Assembly: GCF_049673105.1 (NCBI RefSeq)
Contig: NZ_JBATXG010000019.1
Location: 40,782 to 104,781 of the forward strand
Length of the DNA stretch: 64,000 nucleotides
Source of the DNA: Castellaniella sp049673105
GTDB taxonomy: Bacteria > Pseudomonadota > Gammaproteobacteria > Burkholderiales > Burkholderiaceae_B
Reading direction: 5' to 3'
In this document: positions 26,596-35,811 of the stretch, piece by piece
How positions within the stretch are numbered: the first letter of the stretch is position 1
How the letters are laid out: each line of letters starts with the position of its first letter
Notes under the pieces: model-generated
What the model was told of the DNA's origin: nothing
The model's input: only the letters and a program-made list of their open reading frames with translations
The model's database searches: none
Made by a program: the position numbers and the translations under genes

Positions 26596-27348
26596 CTACT
26601 GTTCCAGAATCATCTTCACCGATACGATGACGGCCATCGTCACCATCAGGACGCGGATCAGCTGGTGACCGCGCGTGACCACCAGCCGGGCGCCAATGGT
26701 GCCGCCCACCCATTGCCCCGCCAGCATCGGCAACCCATAGGACCAGATGATGCTGCCATGCCAGGCAAAGAAGAGGACCGCAGCCAGATTGCTGCACAGG
26801 TTCAGCAGTTTGGCGTGCGCAGTCGCTTTGACCAAATTCATGCCCAGCAGGACAACGAATGAGATCGCCAGAAACGTGCCGGTGCCCGGCCCGAAGAAGC
26901 CGTCATAAAACCCGATCAGCGGCGCCAGGGTGGCAGCGTACAGAGCCATCGAGATACGTTGCGCCCGGTCCTGCGCCCCGACTCTGGGCGACAGCAGGAA
27001 ATACAGGGCGAATCCGATCAGCAGCACGGGGATGATCTGCTTCAGGATGCTGCTGTCGATGCGGGTCAGCGCGATACCGCCCGCCAGCGATCCCAGAAAT
27101 GTCCCCAGCATCATCCAGCGGCTGCGTTTCAAATCGATCTGCCGCATGCGCAGAAAATGCAGCGTTGCTGCCGTGGACCCGGCAATCCCGCCGATCTTGT
27201 TGGTGGCGATCGCTGCCCCCGGCGGCAGGCCCACGGCCAGCAGCGCAGGGATCGTGATCAGCCCGCCGCCGCCCGCAATGGCATCGATGATGCCCGCGAC
27301 CAGGGCGACGATGAACAGCAGGGCGACGATGTCAAAAGTGATTTCCAT
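26596..27348 (-). CDS. TSUP (TauE/SafE) family membrane permease
   Basis: A 250-residue inner-membrane protein of the TSUP family, many members of which export sulfite, sulfoacetate or organosulfur anions. The two half repeats are visible: VAGIIDAIAGGGGLITIPAL at the N-terminus with the ATNKIGGIAGSTAA motif, and APLIGFYDGFFGPGTGTFLA in the middle with AKLLNLCSNLAA. Seven to eight hydrophobic segments are predicted by eye. The substrate cannot be assigned. The ATG at 27348 is preferred; an in-frame ATG at 27384 would add 12 charged residues. Confidence 0.88.
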   Translation of the reverse strand: MEITFDIVALLFIVALVAGIIDAIAGGGGLITIPALLAVGLPPGAAIATNKIGGIAGSTAATLHFLRMRQIDLKRSRWMMLGTFLGSLAGGIALTRIDSSILKQIIPVLLIGFALYFLLSPRVGAQDRAQRISMALYAATLAPLIGFYDGFFGPGTGTFLAISFVVLLGMNLVKATAHAKLLNLCSNLAAVLFFAWHGSIIWSYGLPMLAGQWVGGTIGARLVVTRGHQLIRVLMVTMAVIVSVKMILEQ

Positions 27349-27465
27349 GATGACCGGATGCAGATCCCGAAGGCAGGCGGTCACATCATACGCGTGTGGG
27401 CGGGGGATTTCTTACGAAACCGGGTGGGCCGGGGCATACCCCCTTCATCCGGTTTACGTCGCCCG

Positions 27466-27484
27466 GTCCCGGCTTTGCCGGGAC
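27466..27484. repeat. Perfect 8-bp inverted repeat, 3-base loop
   Basis: GTCCCGGC-TTT-GCCGGGAC. A stable hairpin in the gatB-TSUP spacer. No T-run follows on either side, so it is listed as a repeat and not as a terminator. Confidence 0.6.
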
Positions 27485-27530
27485 TGCCCTCCTTCCAGAC
27501 CACCATCGGGGCGCTCGCCAAACGCGCGGG

Positions 27531-27555
27531 GTGATTCGTCCACTGGACGAATCAC
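27531..27555. repeat. Perfect 11-bp inverted repeat, 3-base loop
   Basis: GTGATTCGTCC and its exact complement GGACGAATCAC flank the loop ACT. This is the longest perfect hairpin in the window apart from the rpmA terminator. It has no uridine tract. It may be a regulator dyad, part of a repeat family or a processing site. Confidence 0.65.
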
Positions 27556-27714
27556 AAGCGTCCCGCTTGAACGGTGGCTCGCTTGCCTCCCCGATTTCCA
27601 TGCAATGACCGACGGCCTCCAACAGCGCCGGGAAGACCCGGCACCATCCAGCCTGAGGGATTGGCAGGGCGGTGAGAGCAACCAAGGCCTGTAGCCATGG
27701 AGGCAAACAGAAAA

Positions 27715-29172
27715 CTACCTGTCCAGCCGCTGCTTCAGCACCGTATTCACCTGCTGCGGATTCGCCTTGCCCTTGGCGGCCTTCATCACCTGGCCCACCA
27801 GCGAATTGAACGCTTTTTGCTTGCCCGCGTGGTATTCCTCGACAATCGCCGGGTTGGCCGCCAGCACTTGGTCGATCATCGCTTCGATCGCCCCCGTATC
27901 GCTGATCTGGCGCAGACCTTTCGATTCGATGATCGCGTCCGCGTCGCCGCCCGATTCCCCGGCCCACATCGCTGCGAACACGTCGCGCGCGATCTTCGTC
28001 GAAATCGTGCCGTCCAGGATGCGCGTGATCAGCGCCGCCAGTTGCGCCGGAGACACCGGCGACTGCGCGATATCCAGCCCGTCGCGGTTCAGCGAAGCCG
28101 ACAGCTCGCCCAGGATCCAATTGGCCGCCTGTTTTGCCTGATCGGCGGGCAGGGCGGCGGCGGTCGATTCGAAATAGTCCGCCACGGCGCGGTGCAGCGT
28201 CAGTTGTGCCGCGTCGTAGGCCGTCAGGCCCATGTCCGATTCGAATCGGGCGCGTTTCGCCGCCGGCAGTTCCGGCAGGGATGCGCGCACCTGCTCGATC
28301 CATTCAGTCTCCACCATCAGCGGCGGCAGGTCGGGATCGGGGAAATACCGGTAGTCGTCGGAATCTTCTTTCGTGCGCATGGCGCGGGTTTCGTCCCGGT
28401 CCGGGTCGTACAGCCGAGTCTGCTGGATGACCTTGCCGCCGTCCTCGATCAGTTCGATCTGACGGCGGACCTCGTACTGGATGGCGCGTTCCAGGAAGCG
28501 GAAGGAATTCAGGTTCTTGATCTCGCAGCGCGTGCCGAATTCGGCCTGCCCGCGCGGGCGCACCGAGACGTTGGCATCGCAGCGGAAAGAACCTTCCTGC
28601 ATATTGCCATCGCAGATGCCCAGCCAGACGACCAGGCCGTGCAGGGTGCGGGCGTAGGCCACCGCCTCGGCGGCGGAGCGCATTTCCGGTTCGGTGACGA
28701 TTTCCAGCAGCGGCGTACCGGCGCGGTTCAGGTCGATGCCGCTGGACGATTCGCCGTGCGGCCCGGTGAAGTGTTCGTGCAGGGATTTGCCCGCGTCTTC
28801 TTCCAGGTGGGCGCGTGTCAGGTTGACCGTGTGTTCCTGTTCACCCACGAAGAACGACAGCTGACCGCCCACCACGATGGGCAGTTCGAACTGGCTGATC
28901 TGGTAGTTTTTCGGCAGGTCTGGATAGAAATAATTTTTACGCGCGAACACAGACCGATGCGCCACCTGCGCGTTGACGGCCAGGCCGAACTGGATGGCGC
29001 GTTCGACCGCGCCCCGGTTCATGGCGGGCAGCGAACCCGGCAGGGCCATATCCACAGCATTGGCCTGGGTGTTGGGTTCGGCGCCAAAGCGTGTGCTGCT
29101 GTGTGAAAAGATCTTTGACTGCGTGGACAGTTGGGCGTGGGTTTCCAGCCCGATGACGATTTCCCAATCCAT
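27715..29172 (-). CDS. gatB: Asp-tRNA(Asn)/Glu-tRNA(Gln) amidotransferase subunit B
   Basis: Binds the mischarged tRNA and phosphorylates its Asp/Glu side chain for transamidation. The 485 residues contain the GatB cradle domain (IGLETHAQLSTQSKIFS at the start, CDANVSVRPRGQAEFGTRCE and NLNSFRF in the middle) and the C-terminal helical and tail domains (NPAIVEEYHAGKQKAFNSLVGQVMKAAKGKA-P). The gatA stop TAA and this ATG overlap by one base (TAATG). It is the last gene of gatCAB. Its presence implies that this organism makes Asn-tRNA and/or Gln-tRNA by the indirect pathway. Confidence 0.97.
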   Translation of the reverse strand: MDWEIVIGLETHAQLSTQSKIFSHSSTRFGAEPNTQANAVDMALPGSLPAMNRGAVERAIQFGLAVNAQVAHRSVFARKNYFYPDLPKNYQISQFELPIVVGGQLSFFVGEQEHTVNLTRAHLEEDAGKSLHEHFTGPHGESSSGIDLNRAGTPLLEIVTEPEMRSAAEAVAYARTLHGLVVWLGICDGNMQEGSFRCDANVSVRPRGQAEFGTRCEIKNLNSFRFLERAIQYEVRRQIELIEDGGKVIQQTRLYDPDRDETRAMRTKEDSDDYRYFPDPDLPPLMVETEWIEQVRASLPELPAAKRARFESDMGLTAYDAAQLTLHRAVADYFESTAAALPADQAKQAANWILGELSASLNRDGLDIAQSPVSPAQLAALITRILDGTISTKIARDVFAAMWAGESGGDADAIIESKGLRQISDTGAIEAMIDQVLAANPAIVEEYHAGKQKAFNSLVGQVMKAAKGKANPQQVNTVLKQRLDR

Positions 29173-30695
29173 TATGCGTGTTCCGGTGTGCGTTGGTGCC
29201 AGTCGGTGGCTTGCTGATAGCGATCGGCCAGGGCCAGCAGGCGGCCTTCGTCGAAATAGCGACCGACGATCTGCAGACCGATGGGCAGACGGCCTGATTC
29301 CCCGCCAAAGCCGCAGGGGATGGACATGCCGGGCAGGCCGGCCAGGCTGACGCCCAGGGTGTAGATGTCGCCCAGCCAGTCGGCGATGGGGTCCTGGCGG
29401 TTGTCGCCGATGCGGCGAGCGGTGCCGGGTGTGACCGGACCCATGATGACGTCGCAGTCCTGGGACAGGACACGCTGGAAGTCATCGACGATCATGCGGC
29501 GCACACGCTGGGCCTGCAGGTAATAGGCGTCGTAGTAGCCGTGTGACAGCACATAGGTACCGACCAGAATGCGGCGGCGGACTTCGTCGCCGAAGCCTTC
29601 CGAGCGTGAGCGGCTGGTCATGTCGGCCAGGTCTGTGTATTGGGCTGCCCGGTGGCCGTAGCGCACCCCGTCGTAGCGCGACAGATTGCTGGATGCTTCT
29701 GCAGGGGCGATGACGTAATACGCCGGAATCGACAGGCGGGTGCGGGGCAGGGAAACATCCACACGGGTCGCGCCCAGCGATTCGAAGACCTGCAGGGCGG
29801 ATTCAATGGCGGCGCCGACATCGGCGGCCAGGCCTTCGTTGAAGAATTCGCGCGGCACGCCGATGCGCAAGCCTTGCAGGGGGCGGTCGCCGTTGGCCTG
29901 GAAGGCGGTCTGGCTGGCGGCGAACGCAGCCTGGATGCGACCGGCGGTGTTGGCTTGCCCGTCGCAGGATTCCAGGCTGGTGGAATCCTGGGGGTCGAAA
30001 CCGCTCATGGCATCGAGCAGCGGCACCAGATCCTGGGCGCTGCGCGCCAGTGGGCCGGCTTGGTCCAGGCTGGAGGCATAGGCGATGATGCCGTAGCGCG
30101 ACACGGTGCCGTAGGTGGGTTTGATGCCGCTGACGCCGCAGTAGGCGGCGGGCTGGCGCACCGAGCCGCCGGTGTCGGTGCCGGTGGCGCCCAGGACCAG
30201 GCCTGCCGCCACGGCGGCGGCGGAGCCGCCCGACGAGCCGCCGGGGATGCGGTCGGCGTCCCAGGGGTTGCGCACCGGGCCAAAGGCGGAATTTTCATTG
30301 CCCGAGCCCATGGCGAATTCGTCGCAGCTCAGTTTGCCCAGCGACACGGCACCTGCCTGACGCAGATGATCCACGACAGTGGCGTCAAACGGGCTGACGT
30401 AGTTGGCCAGCATGCGGCTGGCCGCCGTGGTGCGCCATCCGCGCGTGACGAACAAGTCTTTGTGAGCGATGGGGATGCCGGTCAGCGGCCCCGCCTGGCC
30501 GCCGGCCAGCGCCTGATCGGCGTCGCGGGCTTGGGCCAGGGTCAGATCGTCATCGATGTGCAGAAAGACATTCTGGTCGGAATGGCCGCGCGCGGCACGC
30601 AGAGCGTCGGTGGCCAGTTCGGTGGCGCTGATCTGCCGCTTGTGCAGGGCATCGCTCAGTGCCTGGATGCTGTGGAATTCTGAAAGCTGGTTCAT
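29172..30695 (-). CDS. gatA: Asp-tRNA(Asn)/Glu-tRNA(Gln) amidotransferase subunit A
   Basis: Releases ammonia from glutamine for the amidotransferase. The 507-residue amidase-signature protein has the catalytic triad at the standard positions: Lys79 in PIAHKDLF, the cis-serine Ser154 in the GGSSGGSAAA signature, and Ser178 in TDTGGSVRQP. The start MNQLSEFHSI (30693-30695) is four bases from the gatC stop. Alternative upstream residues of the open frame lie inside gatC. The operon order is gatC-gatA-gatB. Confidence 0.97.
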   Translation of the reverse strand: MNQLSEFHSIQALSDALHKRQISATELATDALRAARGHSDQNVFLHIDDDLTLAQARDADQALAGGQAGPLTGIPIAHKDLFVTRGWRTTAASRMLANYVSPFDATVVDHLRQAGAVSLGKLSCDEFAMGSGNENSAFGPVRNPWDADRIPGGSSGGSAAAVAAGLVLGATGTDTGGSVRQPAAYCGVSGIKPTYGTVSRYGIIAYASSLDQAGPLARSAQDLVPLLDAMSGFDPQDSTSLESCDGQANTAGRIQAAFAASQTAFQANGDRPLQGLRIGVPREFFNEGLAADVGAAIESALQVFESLGATRVDVSLPRTRLSIPAYYVIAPAEASSNLSRYDGVRYGHRAAQYTDLADMTSRSRSEGFGDEVRRRILVGTYVLSHGYYDAYYLQAQRVRRMIVDDFQRVLSQDCDVIMGPVTPGTARRIGDNRQDPIADWLGDIYTLGVSLAGLPGMSIPCGFGGESGRLPIGLQIVGRYFDEGRLLALADRYQQATDWHQRTPEHA

Positions 30696-30699
30696 GGCA

Positions 30700-31008
30700 T
30701 CATTCAATGACGGTAGGCACGAGGAACAGGCCCTGGTGGGCCGCCGGCGCGTTTGCCAGGAAGGCATCGCGCTGGGCCGCCGATTGCGCCGGACTGGCCG
30801 TGTCGTCGCGCAAGCGCAGGGCGATATCCTGGTGGGCCGCCAGCGGGTGGGCCATGGGTTCGATGCCGGCGGTATCCACGGCCTGCAGTTCTTCGATCAG
30901 GCCCAGGATGCGGTTCAATTCCTGGTGCGCGCGGGATTGGTCATTGGAGTCCAGTCGCAAGCCCGAAAGCCGTGCGAGCCGGGCGATGTCCTGTTCGGTC
31001 AGTGCCAT
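30700..31008 (-). CDS. gatC: Asp-tRNA(Asn)/Glu-tRNA(Gln) amidotransferase subunit C
   Basis: A 102-residue stabilising subunit that wraps around GatA and GatB. The sequence ALTEQDIARLARLSGLRLDS at the N-terminus and LNRILGLIEELQAVDTAGIEP in the middle are typical, as is the C-terminal FLVPTVIE. The open frame runs further upstream, but MALTEQDI is the conserved start. It is the first gene of gatCAB and diverges from mreB across a 254-base spacer. Confidence 0.93.
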   Translation of the reverse strand: MALTEQDIARLARLSGLRLDSNDQSRAHQELNRILGLIEELQAVDTAGIEPMAHPLAAHQDIALRLRDDTASPAQSAAQRDAFLANAPAAHQGLFLVPTVIE

Positions 31009-31112
31009 GTCGTCTTGCCGGAGAGGCCGTCGCCAATGCGGCAGCCGGATGAGTGTGTGAGGATGTGTCCGAAAATGCGGAAAGCGGATGTTTTGCAAAA
31101 CTTTCCACTTAA

Positions 31113-31141
31113 TTCCGAGCGTGTCCCTATAGGATTATAAG
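31113..31141 (+). promoter_or_regulatory. Candidate mreB promoter; overlapping TATAAT for gatC on the other strand
   Basis: Rightward, TTCCGA (31113-31118), a 17-base spacer and TATAAG (31136-31141) form a sigma-70-like promoter with a weak -35. On the opposite strand bases 31139-31134 read TATAAT, a perfect -10 for gatC. The spacer is locally AT-rich against the GC-rich background, which supports a divergent promoter here. The mreB leader would be about 115 bases. Confidence 0.45.
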
Positions 31142-31262
31142 TTATCATTACCGATTCTATGCGGCTTGCCTGGCCTGTGCCCGCCGTGCTGGCGGTTGAT
31201 CGTCGGTAACACTGGGCCCTACGTGAGCAAATCACATTCCACCCCTTTTCATTAGTGCGCCC

Positions 31263-32306
31263 ATGTTCGGATTCCTACGCAGCTATTTTTCCAGCGATAT
31301 GGCGATTGACCTTGGTACGGCCAATACGCTGATTTATGTCCGCAGCAAGGGCATTGTGCTTGACGAACCCTCGGTCGTCGCCATCCGCCATGACGGCGGA
31401 CCCAACGGAAAAAAAATCATCCAGGCCGTCGGTCACGAGGCCAAGCAGATGCTGGGCCGGGTGCCGGGCAACATCGAGGCCATCCGCCCGATGAAAGACG
31501 GTGTGATCGCCGACTTCACCGTCACCGAACAGATGCTCAAGCAGTTCATCCGCATGGTGCATCCGCGCAGCATGTTGGCCCCCAGCCCGCGCATCATCGT
31601 TTGCGTCCCCTGCGGCTCGACCCAGGTCGAACGCCGCGCCATCCGTGAATCCGCTCTGGGTGCGGGCGCCAGCCAGGTCTACCTGATCGAGGAACCCATG
31701 GCTGCAGCCATCGGCGCCGGCTTGGCCGTGTCGGACGCCAGCGGCTCCATGGTCGTGGACATCGGCGGCGGCACCACCGAAGTCGCTGTGATCTCCCTGG
31801 GCGGGATGGTCTACAAAGGCTCGGTGCGCGTCGGCGGCGATAAGTTCGACGAGGCCATCATCAACTACATCCGCCGCAACTACGGCATGTTGATCGGCGA
31901 ACCCACCGCCGAACTGATCAAAAAGGAAATCGGCTCGGCCTTCCCGGGATCCGAAATCCGCGAAATCGAAGTCAAGGGCCGCAACCTGTCCGAAGGCGTA
32001 CCGCGCAGCTTCACGGTGTCGTCGAACGAAATCCTGGAATCCCTGACCGACCCGCTCAACCAGATCGTGTCGGCGGTCAAGACCGCCCTGGAACAGACGC
32101 CGCCCGAACTGGGCGCAGACATCACCGACAAGGGCATCGCCTTGACGGGCGGTGGTGCCTTGCTGCACGATCTGGATCGCCTGCTTCAAGAAGAAACCGG
32201 CCTGCCCGTGGTTGTGGCCGAAGACCCGCTGACCTGCGTGGTGCGTGGCTGCGGCGAGGCGCTGGAACATCTCGAGCGTCTGGGCGGGGTGTTCATCTAC
32301 GATTGA
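31263..32306 (+). CDS. mreB: Rod-shape determining protein MreB (bacterial actin)
   Basis: Forms membrane-associated actin-like filaments that position the cell-wall elongation machinery. The 347-residue length is standard. Actin-fold motifs are phosphate-1 DLGTANTLIYV (residues 14-24), phosphate-2 VVDIGGGTTEVAVISLGG near 163-180, and the adenosine-binding GIALTGGGALLHDLD near 291-305. The N-terminal MFGFLRSYFSSD forms the membrane-binding amphipathic segment. It leads the operon mreB-mreC-mreD-mrdA-rodA, so this organism is almost certainly rod-shaped or coccobacillary. Confidence 0.97.
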   Translation: MFGFLRSYFSSDMAIDLGTANTLIYVRSKGIVLDEPSVVAIRHDGGPNGKKIIQAVGHEAKQMLGRVPGNIEAIRPMKDGVIADFTVTEQMLKQFIRMVHPRSMLAPSPRIIVCVPCGSTQVERRAIRESALGAGASQVYLIEEPMAAAIGAGLAVSDASGSMVVDIGGGTTEVAVISLGGMVYKGSVRVGGDKFDEAIINYIRRNYGMLIGEPTAELIKKEIGSAFPGSEIREIEVKGRNLSEGVPRSFTVSSNEILESLTDPLNQIVSAVKTALEQTPPELGADITDKGIALTGGGALLHDLDRLLQEETGLPVVVAEDPLTCVVRGCGEALEHLERLGGVFIYD

Positions 32307-32333
32307 TCGAGCGGCATCCGCTCTTTGTCCGTC

Positions 32334-33218
32334 ATGCGTGAACCTGGGACGCTCAGACTTTTCAAACGGGGACCCAGCGTCGAGGTCCGTCTGGCCTTGC
32401 TGCTGCTTGTCTGTCTGTCGCTGATTGTGACGGATGCGCATTGGTCTGTCCTCAGCCCCGTGCGCCAGGCGCTGGCAACGGCTATTTACCCATTCCAGCG
32501 ACTGGTCCAGGCGCCGCGCGAGGCGATGGACTATGTGGACAGCTGGTCGCATGCGGCTGCGCTGGCCCGCGAGGAACAAGACGCGCTGCGCCGTCAGCAG
32601 ATCGAGATGGCGCAGCTGGTCATGCACGCCGCCCAGCTGACCACCGAAAACGAGCAATTGCGTCGTCTGCTGAAGGTTTCCGAATCCATTTCGCAACGGT
32701 CGGTGGCGGTCGAAGTCTTCTATGTGCCGCCCAATGCCTTCAGCCACCGGCTGGTGTTCAATAAGGGTTCCCAGGCAGGCATTGAGCCGGGCATGCCGGT
32801 CATCGACGAAGGCGGGGTCGTGGGGCAGATCATCCGCGTGACGCCTTTTACCTCCGAAGCCGCTTTGCTGATTGACGACCAGGTGTCCATCCCCGTTCAG
32901 GTCTTGCGCAACGGGCTGCGTCTGATTGCCTTTGGCAGCGACGAAGTCGGCAAACTCGAAGTCCGCTACCTGACTGCCAATATGGATGTGCAACCCGGTG
33001 ATATTCTGGTCACCAGCGGGATTGGCGGCCTGTTCCCGGCGGGCCTGTCCGTCGGCAAGGTCGAAAAGGTCGACCGGGATCCCGGCACGGGTTTTGCCAT
33101 GGCGCTGGCCGAGCCTTTATCGCATCCCGAACGCTACCGCCATTTCCTGGTGCTGCGCGTCGATGTGTCGAAAGTGCCCAAAACCGAGGAGGTCGAACAT
33201 GCCCGTGGCCAGCCCTAA
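32334..33218 (+). CDS. mreC: Rod-shape determining protein MreC
   Basis: A bitopic periplasmic scaffold that links MreB to PBP2. The protein has about 294 residues: a short cytoplasmic tail, a membrane segment (LALLLLVCLSLIVTDA, about residues 20-35), a coiled coil (AAALAREEQDALRRQQIEMA and QLTTENEQLRRLL), then the beta domain beginning near RSVAVEVFYVPP. ATG at 32334 is chosen; a TTG nine bases earlier is possible. Its 3' end overlaps mreD by 20 bases. Confidence 0.94.
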   Translation: MREPGTLRLFKRGPSVEVRLALLLLVCLSLIVTDAHWSVLSPVRQALATAIYPFQRLVQAPREAMDYVDSWSHAAALAREEQDALRRQQIEMAQLVMHAAQLTTENEQLRRLLKVSESISQRSVAVEVFYVPPNAFSHRLVFNKGSQAGIEPGMPVIDEGGVVGQIIRVTPFTSEAALLIDDQVSIPVQVLRNGLRLIAFGSDEVGKLEVRYLTANMDVQPGDILVTSGIGGLFPAGLSVGKVEKVDRDPGTGFAMALAEPLSHPERYRHFLVLRVDVSKVPKTEEVEHARGQP

Positions 33219-33765
33219 GTCGTCTGCCGGCAGATCCTCGCTGATGTCCCTGCAGCCGGTGGATGCGGCGCCTTTCCATCGGCCTTCTTCTGCCTGGCTG
33301 GTTTGGGGGTCCTTGATCCTGGTCTGGCTGGCGTCTCTGTTGCCCTGGCGGCTGTGGCAGCCGGTCCCCGACATGCTGCTGCTGGTGCTGGCCTTCTGGT
33401 GTCTGTATGAACCCAGTCGCGTGGGGCTGCTGACGGCCTTCGTGCTGGGGTTGCTGATGGATGTGCATGATGCCGATCTGCTGGGCCTGCATGCCCTGAA
33501 TTATGTTCTGTGCGCCTACGGAATCCTGCGGCTGCACGGGCGACTGCACCATTTCAATGTCTGGGTTCAGACGGTGCACCTGATGCCGATTTTCGTCGTC
33601 GCCGCCCTGGTGTCGCGCCTGCTGGGGGCTTGGCTCAATGGGGAATGGGTGGGCTGGGACTGGCTATGGACGGCGCTGATCACCGGCGCTCTCCTGCCCC
33701 TGGCGGATGTGCTGCTCCTGCTGCCCCAGCGCCGACTGGACGGCGATGATGGCGGATCGGTGTGA
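33199..33765 (+). CDS. mreD: Rod-shape determining protein MreD
   Basis: A 188-residue polytopic inner-membrane component of the elongasome. Five to six hydrophobic segments are seen, with WLVWGSLILVWLASLLPW, PDMLLLVLAFWCLYEPSRVG and the TAFVLGLLMDVHDADLLGLH signature typical of MreD. The ATG at 33199 follows GAGGAGG and overlaps the mreC end by 20 bases. Its place between mreC and mrdA makes the call secure despite the low conservation of this family. Confidence 0.93.
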   Translation: MPVASPKSSAGRSSLMSLQPVDAAPFHRPSSAWLVWGSLILVWLASLLPWRLWQPVPDMLLLVLAFWCLYEPSRVGLLTAFVLGLLMDVHDADLLGLHALNYVLCAYGILRLHGRLHHFNVWVQTVHLMPIFVVAALVSRLLGAWLNGEWVGWDWLWTALITGALLPLADVLLLLPQRRLDGDDGGSV

Positions 33766-33774
33766 TGGTCCGGC

Positions 33775-35811
33775 ATGTTTGAGTTTCGCAAGACCGGCCA
33801 ACATCAGCGCCAGATCGTATTGCTGCGCGCCTGGGTGGCCGGAATATTCGCCCTGGTGTGCCTGCTGCTGCTGGTTGGCCGTTTGTGGCATTTGCAGGTG
33901 GTGCGGTATGACAATCTGGCGGCGCGCGCCGACCAGAACCGTATCACGATCGTGCCGATTCCTCCCCGGCGCGGCCAGGTCACTGACCGCCATGGTGAAA
34001 TCATGGCCACCAATCTGCGGGACTACACACTGCTGGTGACGCGGGCGCAGATTCAGGGGAAAGTCGAAGACTTGCTGGATCGTTTGCGGGAATTGGTCTA
34101 CATCAGCGACGGCGATGAACGTAAATTTTTACGTGCCTATCAGCAAAGTGGTCGTTATGCGCCGGTGTTGTTGCGCAACAATCTGAATGATGTCGAGGCG
34201 TCCTGGTTTGCCGTGCATGCCTTTGAGTTCCCAGGGGTCAGCCTGGAGGCTCGTTGGGTGCGCGCTTACCCTCAGCATGAATCGGCGGCGCATGTCCTGG
34301 GTTTCGTGGGGCGGATATCGGAAGAAGATCAACAGCACCTAGAGGAAACCGGCCAGGAAGGCAATTACCGGGGTACTCTGGTGATGGGCAAGAAAGGCAT
34401 CGAAAAGACCTGGGAAAGCATGCTGCATGGCCGCACCGGGGTCGAAGAACTGGAAGTCACGGCCACCGGCAGGCCCGTGCGCGAACTCAATCGCACGGAT
34501 CCGATTCCCGGCGCCAACCTGGAACTGTCCCTGGACACGGGGTTGCAGCAACTGGCCGAGGCGCAGTTCGCGGGCAGGCGGGGGGCGCTGGTGGCCATTG
34601 CGCCGCACACCGGCGAGGTCCTGGCCTTCGTGTCTTCGCCCTCTTTCGACCCCAATCTGTTCATCGATGGCATCGATGTGGAAAACTGGCGCAAGCTCAA
34701 TGACTCGCCGGATCATCCGCTGATCAACCGGCCCCTGTACGGCACCTATCCCATTGGCTCGACCTATAAGCCGTTTGTGGCAATGGCCGCTCTGGAAATG
34801 GGCTTGCGCGGGGCTCAGGACCTGATTCCCGATCCGGGCTATTTCGAATTGGCGGGGCAGCGGTTCCGCAATGCGGGCGGCGCGGTCTACGGGCCGACCA
34901 ATATGCGTCGGGCGATTGCCGTGTCGTCGGATACCTATTTCTTTTCATTGGGCGCGCAGATGGATATCGACGCCTTGCATGATTTCAGCCAGCAATTCGG
35001 CTTTGGCCAGATCACCGGTATCGACCTGGATGGCGAGCGGCGCGGCGTCCTGCCCTCGCGAGCCTGGAAGCGCAAGACCTACAAGAAGCCGGAACAGCAG
35101 CACTGGTATCAGGGCGAGACGGTGTCGGTGACGGTAGGTCAGGGCTACAACGCGTTCACGCTGCTGCAGCTGGCGCAGGCGACCTCGGTGCTGGCCAACG
35201 ACGGGGTCTATATGCGACCGCACCTGGTGCGACGTATCATCGATCCTCTGACGGGGCGGTTCTCTTATCCGGTGCAGACGCCGCAATACACGATTCCGCT
35301 CCAGCCCGCCAATCTGAAAGTGGTGCGCGATGCGATGGTCGATGTGATCAACAAGGGCACGGCGCGGCGCGCTTTCGAAGGGGCGCCCTACCAGGCGGCA
35401 GGCAAGACCGGCACGGCGCAGGTCTTCAGTCTGAGAGGCGCCAAATACAAGGCGCATGCCGTGGACGAGCGTTTGCGCGATCATGCCTTGTTCATGGCCT
35501 ACGCGCCGGTGGACGATCCGCAGATTGCCATCGCGCTGATCGTGGAGAACGGCGGTTGGGGGGCTTCGGTGGCCGCGCCGATTGCGCGGACCGCCTTTGA
35601 TTATTGGTTGAACCCGACGCGCGTGGCTCAGCGCACCTTGCAGCGGCAGGCGGAGCAGGCTGCGTATCAAACGATGAATGCCGTCGCGCCGCCCGTCCGA
35701 GGGATGCCGGAGGCGGCTCCCGCGCCGGATGACGATGCGGCGCCAGAACCCGCGCCCCCGCCAGATGCGGATACTCCGCCAGAGGACGGCGCCCCGGAGA
35801 ACACTCCATGA
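33775..35811 (+). CDS. mrdA: Penicillin-binding protein 2 (elongation transpeptidase)
   Basis: Cross-links peptidoglycan during lateral wall growth, paired with the RodA glycosyltransferase. The 678 residues include a membrane anchor (residues about 17-37), the dimerisation/pedestal domain, and the transpeptidase domain with SxxK at Ser329-Lys332 (GSTYKPF), SxD at 384-386 (VSSDTYF) and KTG at 544-546 (KTGTAQ). The C-terminal 45 residues are rich in Pro, Ala, Asp and Glu (about 635-678), a low-complexity acidic tail beyond the catalytic domain. Its TGA overlaps the rodA ATG (ATGA). Confidence 0.96.
   Translation: MFEFRKTGQHQRQIVLLRAWVAGIFALVCLLLLVGRLWHLQVVRYDNLAARADQNRITIVPIPPRRGQVTDRHGEIMATNLRDYTLLVTRAQIQGKVEDLLDRLRELVYISDGDERKFLRAYQQSGRYAPVLLRNNLNDVEASWFAVHAFEFPGVSLEARWVRAYPQHESAAHVLGFVGRISEEDQQHLEETGQEGNYRGTLVMGKKGIEKTWESMLHGRTGVEELEVTATGRPVRELNRTDPIPGANLELSLDTGLQQLAEAQFAGRRGALVAIAPHTGEVLAFVSSPSFDPNLFIDGIDVENWRKLNDSPDHPLINRPLYGTYPIGSTYKPFVAMAALEMGLRGAQDLIPDPGYFELAGQRFRNAGGAVYGPTNMRRAIAVSSDTYFFSLGAQMDIDALHDFSQQFGFGQITGIDLDGERRGVLPSRAWKRKTYKKPEQQHWYQGETVSVTVGQGYNAFTLLQLAQATSVLANDGVYMRPHLVRRIIDPLTGRFSYPVQTPQYTIPLQPANLKVVRDAMVDVINKGTARRAFEGAPYQAAGKTGTAQVFSLRGAKYKAHAVDERLRDHALFMAYAPVDDPQIAIALIVENGGWGASVAAPIARTAFDYWLNPTRVAQRTLQRQAEQAAYQTMNAVAPPVRGMPEAAPAPDDDAAPEPAPPPDADTPPEDGAPENTP

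Larger units (their letters stand above)
27349..27714. other. 366-base non-coding spacer with inverted repeats
   Basis: This spacer between gatB and the TSUP gene contains no gene I can support; its open frames lack family resemblance. It holds two perfect inverted repeats (27466-27484 and 27531-27555) and a small GGGG/CCCC palindrome near 27430-27443 resembling part of the hairpin after the OmpA-type gene at 40541-40556. The centre is more cysteine/proline/arginine-like in every frame, a sign of non-coding GC-rich DNA. It could hold a terminator for gatB, a promoter for the TSUP gene, a small RNA, or a repeat element. Confidence 0.5.

Noticed and set aside
27386..28303. A 305-codon open frame on the minus strand spanning part of gatB and the spacer
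   Set aside because: It runs out of frame through gatB and into the non-coding spacer; composition (Arg, Gly, Pro) and lack of motifs argue against a gene.
31275..32993. A 572-codon open frame on the minus strand
   Set aside because: Antisense to mreB and mreC and without a conserved family.
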